Part shown: positions 61,130 to 64,000 of the stretch, piece after piece | Layout: every line of letters begins with the position of its first letter | How positions within the stretch are numbered: the first letter of the stretch is position 1 | Source: Nodularia sp034931045 | Lineage (GTDB): Bacteria; Cyanobacteriota; Cyanobacteriia; Cyanobacteriales; Nostocaceae | Length of the DNA stretch: 64,000 nt | Assembly (NCBI RefSeq): GCF_034931045.1 | Contig: NZ_JAYGHH010000030.1 | Span: 1-64,000 of the forward strand | Reading direction: 5' to 3' | Position numbers and translations under genes: made by a program | Notes under the pieces: generated by a model | Databases searched by the model: none | The model's input: the letters and a program-made list of their open reading frames with translations, nothing else | What the model was told of the DNA's origin: nothing

Positions 61130-61348
61130 GTGGATATAAAATGGCATTTTGGTCGCTCTGTGAGAAAGCGAAGAAGAGAACTAAATTTGTCTCAAGAAGA
61201 ATTGGCTGAAAAAGCAGAACTTCATCGTACTTACATTTCAAATATTGAATTAGGAAAATGTAATGTTTCCTTGGTCAATATAGAAAAATTAGCTAAATCT
61301 CTAAATATATCTATATCTGATTTATTTGCTAATTATGATATACATTGA
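61130..61348 (+). CDS. HTH (XRE) controller protein of an R-M system
   Basis: A 72-residue helix-turn-helix protein. The XRE pattern is complete: LNLSQEELAEKAELHRTYIS followed by NIELGKCNVSLVNIEKLAKS and LNISISDLF. The size and position 12 bases before a restriction nuclease gene are typical of controller (C) proteins that delay nuclease synthesis until the methylase is made. The start is GTG at 61130, preceded by a GGAG motif. An inverted repeat lies about 40 bases upstream of it. Confidence 0.85.
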   Translation: MDIKWHFGRSVRKRRRELNLSQEELAEKAELHRTYISNIELGKCNVSLVNIEKLAKSLNISISDLFANYDIH

Positions 61349-61360
61349 AAACCTTGAAAC

Positions 61361-62173
61361 ATGGATGAACTTATTAAGCAAAAACTCAAGGAAAATCTGA
61401 AAAAATCAATTAGGGCTTTCTTTAAAAATAAAACAGTAAAAAACTACCAGGTATTAGATGATATTTTTCCTGTAGAAAGACGAGTACGCTCTTTGATTGG
61501 TGGTTTAGAAACCAGTTTAGGAACAACTTGTTGGGAACCTATAGCTAAAACTTTAGCTGAATTAAATGGTTTTAGAATTATAACTAAAAAAATATTACGT
61601 CCTGAACCATTTCCCCACCAATTACAGAAAGAATTCAATAAATTAGTTTCTGAACGTGAAAATAAGCCGAGTAATCAGAGAGTTTCTACAGAAGAATGTA
61701 TAAAGAGACTGAAAGAAGCTGCTTTAAAAACTAATCCTCAAGATATAATCCAATATACATCTCCTCCATCAGGAACTGGAGTTGATATTCATTTTTATAA
61801 AGCTGGAATTGAATATGTTTTTGATATAAAAACTACACAACCGAATCAAGGTAACTTCAAAGGATTTAATAGGCAACTTCTAGAGTGGTATACCTACAGG
61901 TTTGCTGAAAATCCTGATGCAAACTTAGAAGCTCGTATTGCTATTCCTTTTAATCCTTTTACTAAAGATTGGTACGAACAACAACAAAGTATGTTAACTA
62001 ATTCTCCTTTGGATAGGAACAAAGATATATGGGTTGAAAATGAGTTTTGGGATTTCTGTTCCGGAAAAATAAATACATTTGAGCAACTTAAATCACTTTT
62101 TACTGAACTAGGTCAAGAAAATTTTGCCGCAGAATTTCATGATATTTTTTATGAAAATAAATCTTCTAACTGA
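61361..62173 (+). CDS. TdeIII-like type II restriction endonuclease
   Basis: A 270-residue protein matching the TdeIII family of restriction nucleases, as far as I can judge by pattern. A PD-(D/E)XK active site fits GVDIHFYKAGIEYVFDIKTT (Asp near D137, then the DIK triad). The gene follows the controller gene by 12 bases and is convergent with a C5-cytosine methyltransferase, with stops three bases apart. By family the site is likely GGNCC or a relative, but that is not visible in the sequence. AT-rich, consistent with acquisition. Confidence 0.78.
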   Translation: MDELIKQKLKENLKKSIRAFFKNKTVKNYQVLDDIFPVERRVRSLIGGLETSLGTTCWEPIAKTLAELNGFRIITKKILRPEPFPHQLQKEFNKLVSERENKPSNQRVSTEECIKRLKEAALKTNPQDIIQYTSPPSGTGVDIHFYKAGIEYVFDIKTTQPNQGNFKGFNRQLLEWYTYRFAENPDANLEARIAIPFNPFTKDWYEQQQSMLTNSPLDRNKDIWVENEFWDFCSGKINTFEQLKSLFTELGQENFAAEFHDIFYENKSSN

Positions 62174-62176
62174 AAA

Positions 62177-63544
62177 CTAAATTTCCAATATTTTAAGTAA
62201 TTCTTTAGTTACATACTCAACGACAGGTACAGGAACAGCATTACCAAAGTGCTTTCTTGCAGTATCATCTTTTTCATGATATTCAAAGTTTGTGGGAAAT
62301 CCTTGTAATTTACAAGCGTGTTTTGCAGTAATGGGGATGTATTTTTTCTTTTTATATATTTTTTCCAAGAACAGACTTTTATACTGTTCAGGATGATTAG
62401 CATAAATAGATACTGTTGCTATATAGTCTTTAGCACCAGTGGCTGTTAAAGTTGGAACAATATCAGCCGTAGGTAAAATAATTCGATAAATATCATTAAT
62501 ACCGGTCATATTTTTAGAGTTAACGAATTCATACTTGTTATCAGCAGTTAAACGAAATATTGATTTTTCAACCAATTCATTTAATTCACTAACCTGTATA
62601 TCAGATATTATTTCTTGAAAATTGCTCACAGACAAAGGATTTCCATCTTTCTCACCATATTTTTTACTTCTTCTATGTTTTAGAAGAGTTAAACAAATCA
62701 TTTTCTCTCTGTCACTTGTAGGGATAATATCCCAAGAATGAACGGTTGTATGTCCATTTCTTAAATCTGAGAATATAAAAAAGTCATTTAATTCATCATC
62801 TTTTTGAAATCTAGTTCTTGATGGTGGAATCATGCCTTTAAATAAGGTATGTGAATCTAATTTGACTTTTTCCACGAATTTGATATTTTTCAGGTCGTCT
62901 AAAACGTCTAAAACCTTGGGGTGAATATTTAAAGGCTGGGGAAATTTATATTCTTGATATTTTTCTAGATCATTTCTAATTCCAACAATAAAAACTCTAT
63001 CTCTATTTTGAGGTAAACCAAAATCATAAGCGCTTAAGGTTTTCCATTTAACGCAGTATCCTACATTCTGCAATTCTTGCAAAATAAGTTCTAAATTATC
63101 TCTATTTTTAGGACTTGCTAATCCACTGACATTTTCAAATATAAAGCCTTTAGGTTGGCTTTTTTTGACTAATCGAATTACGTCAAACCATAATTTACCT
63201 CTGGGATCTTCAAATCCTCTTAAACAACCTGCAACTGACCAGGGTTGACAGGGAACGCCACCAACTACTAAGTCAATATTAGGCGGAAGTTCATTTATTT
63301 TGGTAATATCGCCTAACTCAACTTCATCTCTATTTAAGTAGCTGATAAAATTTCGCTGATAGACTTTTATCGCCTGTTTATCAACTTCAGAATATCCTAA
63401 GCATTGACCACCTAATTTTTCTAAAGCGATTCTAAATCCACCAATACCAGCAAATAAATCTATGAAAGTAAATTTATTTTGATAGGTTACTAATTGTAGA
63501 GGTAGTTCTATTTGTTTTGGTATTTGAGAACAGACAGGTTTCAT
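62177..63544 (-). CDS. C5-cytosine DNA methyltransferase
   Basis: A 455-residue methyltransferase. Motif I is FIDLFAGIGGFRIALEKLGG, motif IV has the catalytic Cys in GGVPCQPWSVAG, motif VI is ENV in GFIFENVSGLAS, and motif X is HFGNAVPVPVVEYV. The target-recognition region is between about 215 and 360. It is tail-to-tail with the nuclease, and should protect its site by m5C. The start MKPVCSQIPK is used; the enzyme is a little longer than many of its class owing to insertions in the variable region. Confidence 0.95.
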   Translation of the reverse strand: MKPVCSQIPKQIELPLQLVTYQNKFTFIDLFAGIGGFRIALEKLGGQCLGYSEVDKQAIKVYQRNFISYLNRDEVELGDITKINELPPNIDLVVGGVPCQPWSVAGCLRGFEDPRGKLWFDVIRLVKKSQPKGFIFENVSGLASPKNRDNLELILQELQNVGYCVKWKTLSAYDFGLPQNRDRVFIVGIRNDLEKYQEYKFPQPLNIHPKVLDVLDDLKNIKFVEKVKLDSHTLFKGMIPPSRTRFQKDDELNDFFIFSDLRNGHTTVHSWDIIPTSDREKMICLTLLKHRRSKKYGEKDGNPLSVSNFQEIISDIQVSELNELVEKSIFRLTADNKYEFVNSKNMTGINDIYRIILPTADIVPTLTATGAKDYIATVSIYANHPEQYKSLFLEKIYKKKKYIPITAKHACKLQGFPTNFEYHEKDDTARKHFGNAVPVPVVEYVTKELLKILEI

Positions 63545-63653
63545 TTTTGTTAGTCGATGCTACTAACTAGCTATCAAGATAAAAATAATTTTTCCTGCAA
63601 TCAATTATATCTTAAATTTCTATAAATTCTGGTTAATTAACTAGAAAAAATTG

Positions 63654-63675
63654 AGCCTGCATAAGCAAGCAGGCT
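63654..63675 (-). terminator. terminator of the alanine dehydrogenase gene
   Basis: Arms AGCCTGC and GCAGGCT with an 8-base loop. Read on the minus strand, the stem is followed by a CAATTTTTT run, as expected for intrinsic termination, about 45 bases beyond the ald stop. Confidence 0.7.
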
Positions 63676-63721
63676 TTGTTTATGTGTTTTTAGATTTCAG
63701 TCTGAAGGAATCACGAAATTA

Positions 63722-64000
63722 TTAATTGACTAAATCTGGAAAAACCTCTTGTACAGCCGGATGTACTAAGCGATGATTTTGGACATTCAAGCCTTTAGCT
63801 AATGTTGGGTTAACATCTAATGCTTTGATGCCTAGATTTGCTAACTGCACAACATAAGGTAATGTACTGTTATTTAGTGCTTGTGTTGCTGTCCAAGGTA
63901 CTGCACCTGGCATATTAGGAACACCATAATGTACTACACCTTCTTCAACATATACAGGATTAGTATGTGATGTTACGTGTAGTGTTTCCACACAACCGCC
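63722..64000 (-). CDS. ald: alanine dehydrogenase, C-terminal part (cut by window edge)
   Basis: The last ~92 residues of an NAD-dependent alanine dehydrogenase, which interconverts alanine with pyruvate and ammonia. The frame stays open to the window edge (GGC before VETLHVTSHTNPVYVEEGV), so the gene continues beyond base 64000. Typical C-terminal segments are GVPNMPGAVPWTATQALNNS and the LANLGIKALDVNPTLAKGLN stretch. The end HRLVHPAVQEVFPDL matches family members. An intrinsic terminator follows. In heterocystous cyanobacteria the enzyme serves nitrogen recycling. Confidence 0.92.
   Translation of the reverse strand, partial: GGCVETLHVTSHTNPVYVEEGVVHYGVPNMPGAVPWTATQALNNSTLPYVVQLANLGIKALDVNPTLAKGLNVQNHRLVHPAVQEVFPDLVN

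Overview
The window is a stretch of chromosome from a filamentous, heterocyst-forming type of cyanobacterium (Nostoc/Anabaena-like). This rests on cyanobacterial genes (ferredoxin-thioredoxin reductase catalytic subunit, Ycf54, CrtE, CrtQ, a DUF1825 protein), frequent HIP1 octamers (GCGATCGC), 7-bp short tandem repeats and many small inverted-repeat elements. The exact species cannot be fixed from the sequence. No rRNA, tRNA, CRISPR array, transposase or prophage was recognised.

Layout. 1-5.3 kb: an LPS-export set on the minus strand (LptA-like, LptB, LptF/G-like, then an Asn/Pro-rich membrane protein), and ftrC with a DUF309 gene. 5.5-6.7 kb: a DUF58 protein. 8.2-13.0 kb: a four-gene mycosporine-like amino acid cluster (mysA-B-C-D), which makes a UV sunscreen. 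13.0-17.4 kb: a convergent haem-copper oxidase operon (two DUF2231 membrane proteins, ctaC, ctaD, ctaE). Its subunit II lacks the CuA ligands, so it is best read as an alternative respiratory terminal oxidase (ARTO, quinol oxidase). 19.5-21.7 kb: a type II restriction-modification pair of the Bpu10I kind. 22-29 kb: housekeeping genes (pdxJ, ycf54, crtE, folD, NUDIX). 30.5-35.5 kb: a class A penicillin-binding protein, divergent from tyrS-pyrF. 36-48 kb: uracil-DNA glycosylase, a CPBP protease, a heavy-metal P-type ATPase, an FHA protein, a HesB/IscA-type protein and others. 50-55.4 kb: crtQ, cobQ with a small 2Fe-2S ferredoxin, and peroxiredoxin Q. 55.9-60.6 kb: an ABC exporter pair and cytochrome bd oxidase (cydAB). 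61.1-63.5 kb: a second restriction-modification system (controller protein, TdeIII-like nuclease, C5-cytosine methyltransferase). The right edge cuts alanine dehydrogenase.

How the parts relate. Two alternative terminal oxidases, both predicted to use quinol, lie in one window. Pigment and cofactor genes are scattered as single genes or pairs, as usual in cyanobacteria. Both restriction-modification systems look AT-rich, and I saw no HIP1 octamer in them, which fits horizontal acquisition.

The intergenic spaces are dominated by at least four families of small inverted-repeat (MITE-like) elements and by heptamer repeats. One heptamer array abuts the cobQ start codon, and one element supplies the stop codon of the uracil-DNA glycosylase gene. 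I found no clearly new multi-gene system. The best leads are the CuA-less oxidase with its DUF2231 partners, the Bpu10I-type pair, a 32-bp perfect palindrome before the FHA gene, a Glu-to-Cys change in CydA, and the repeat families.
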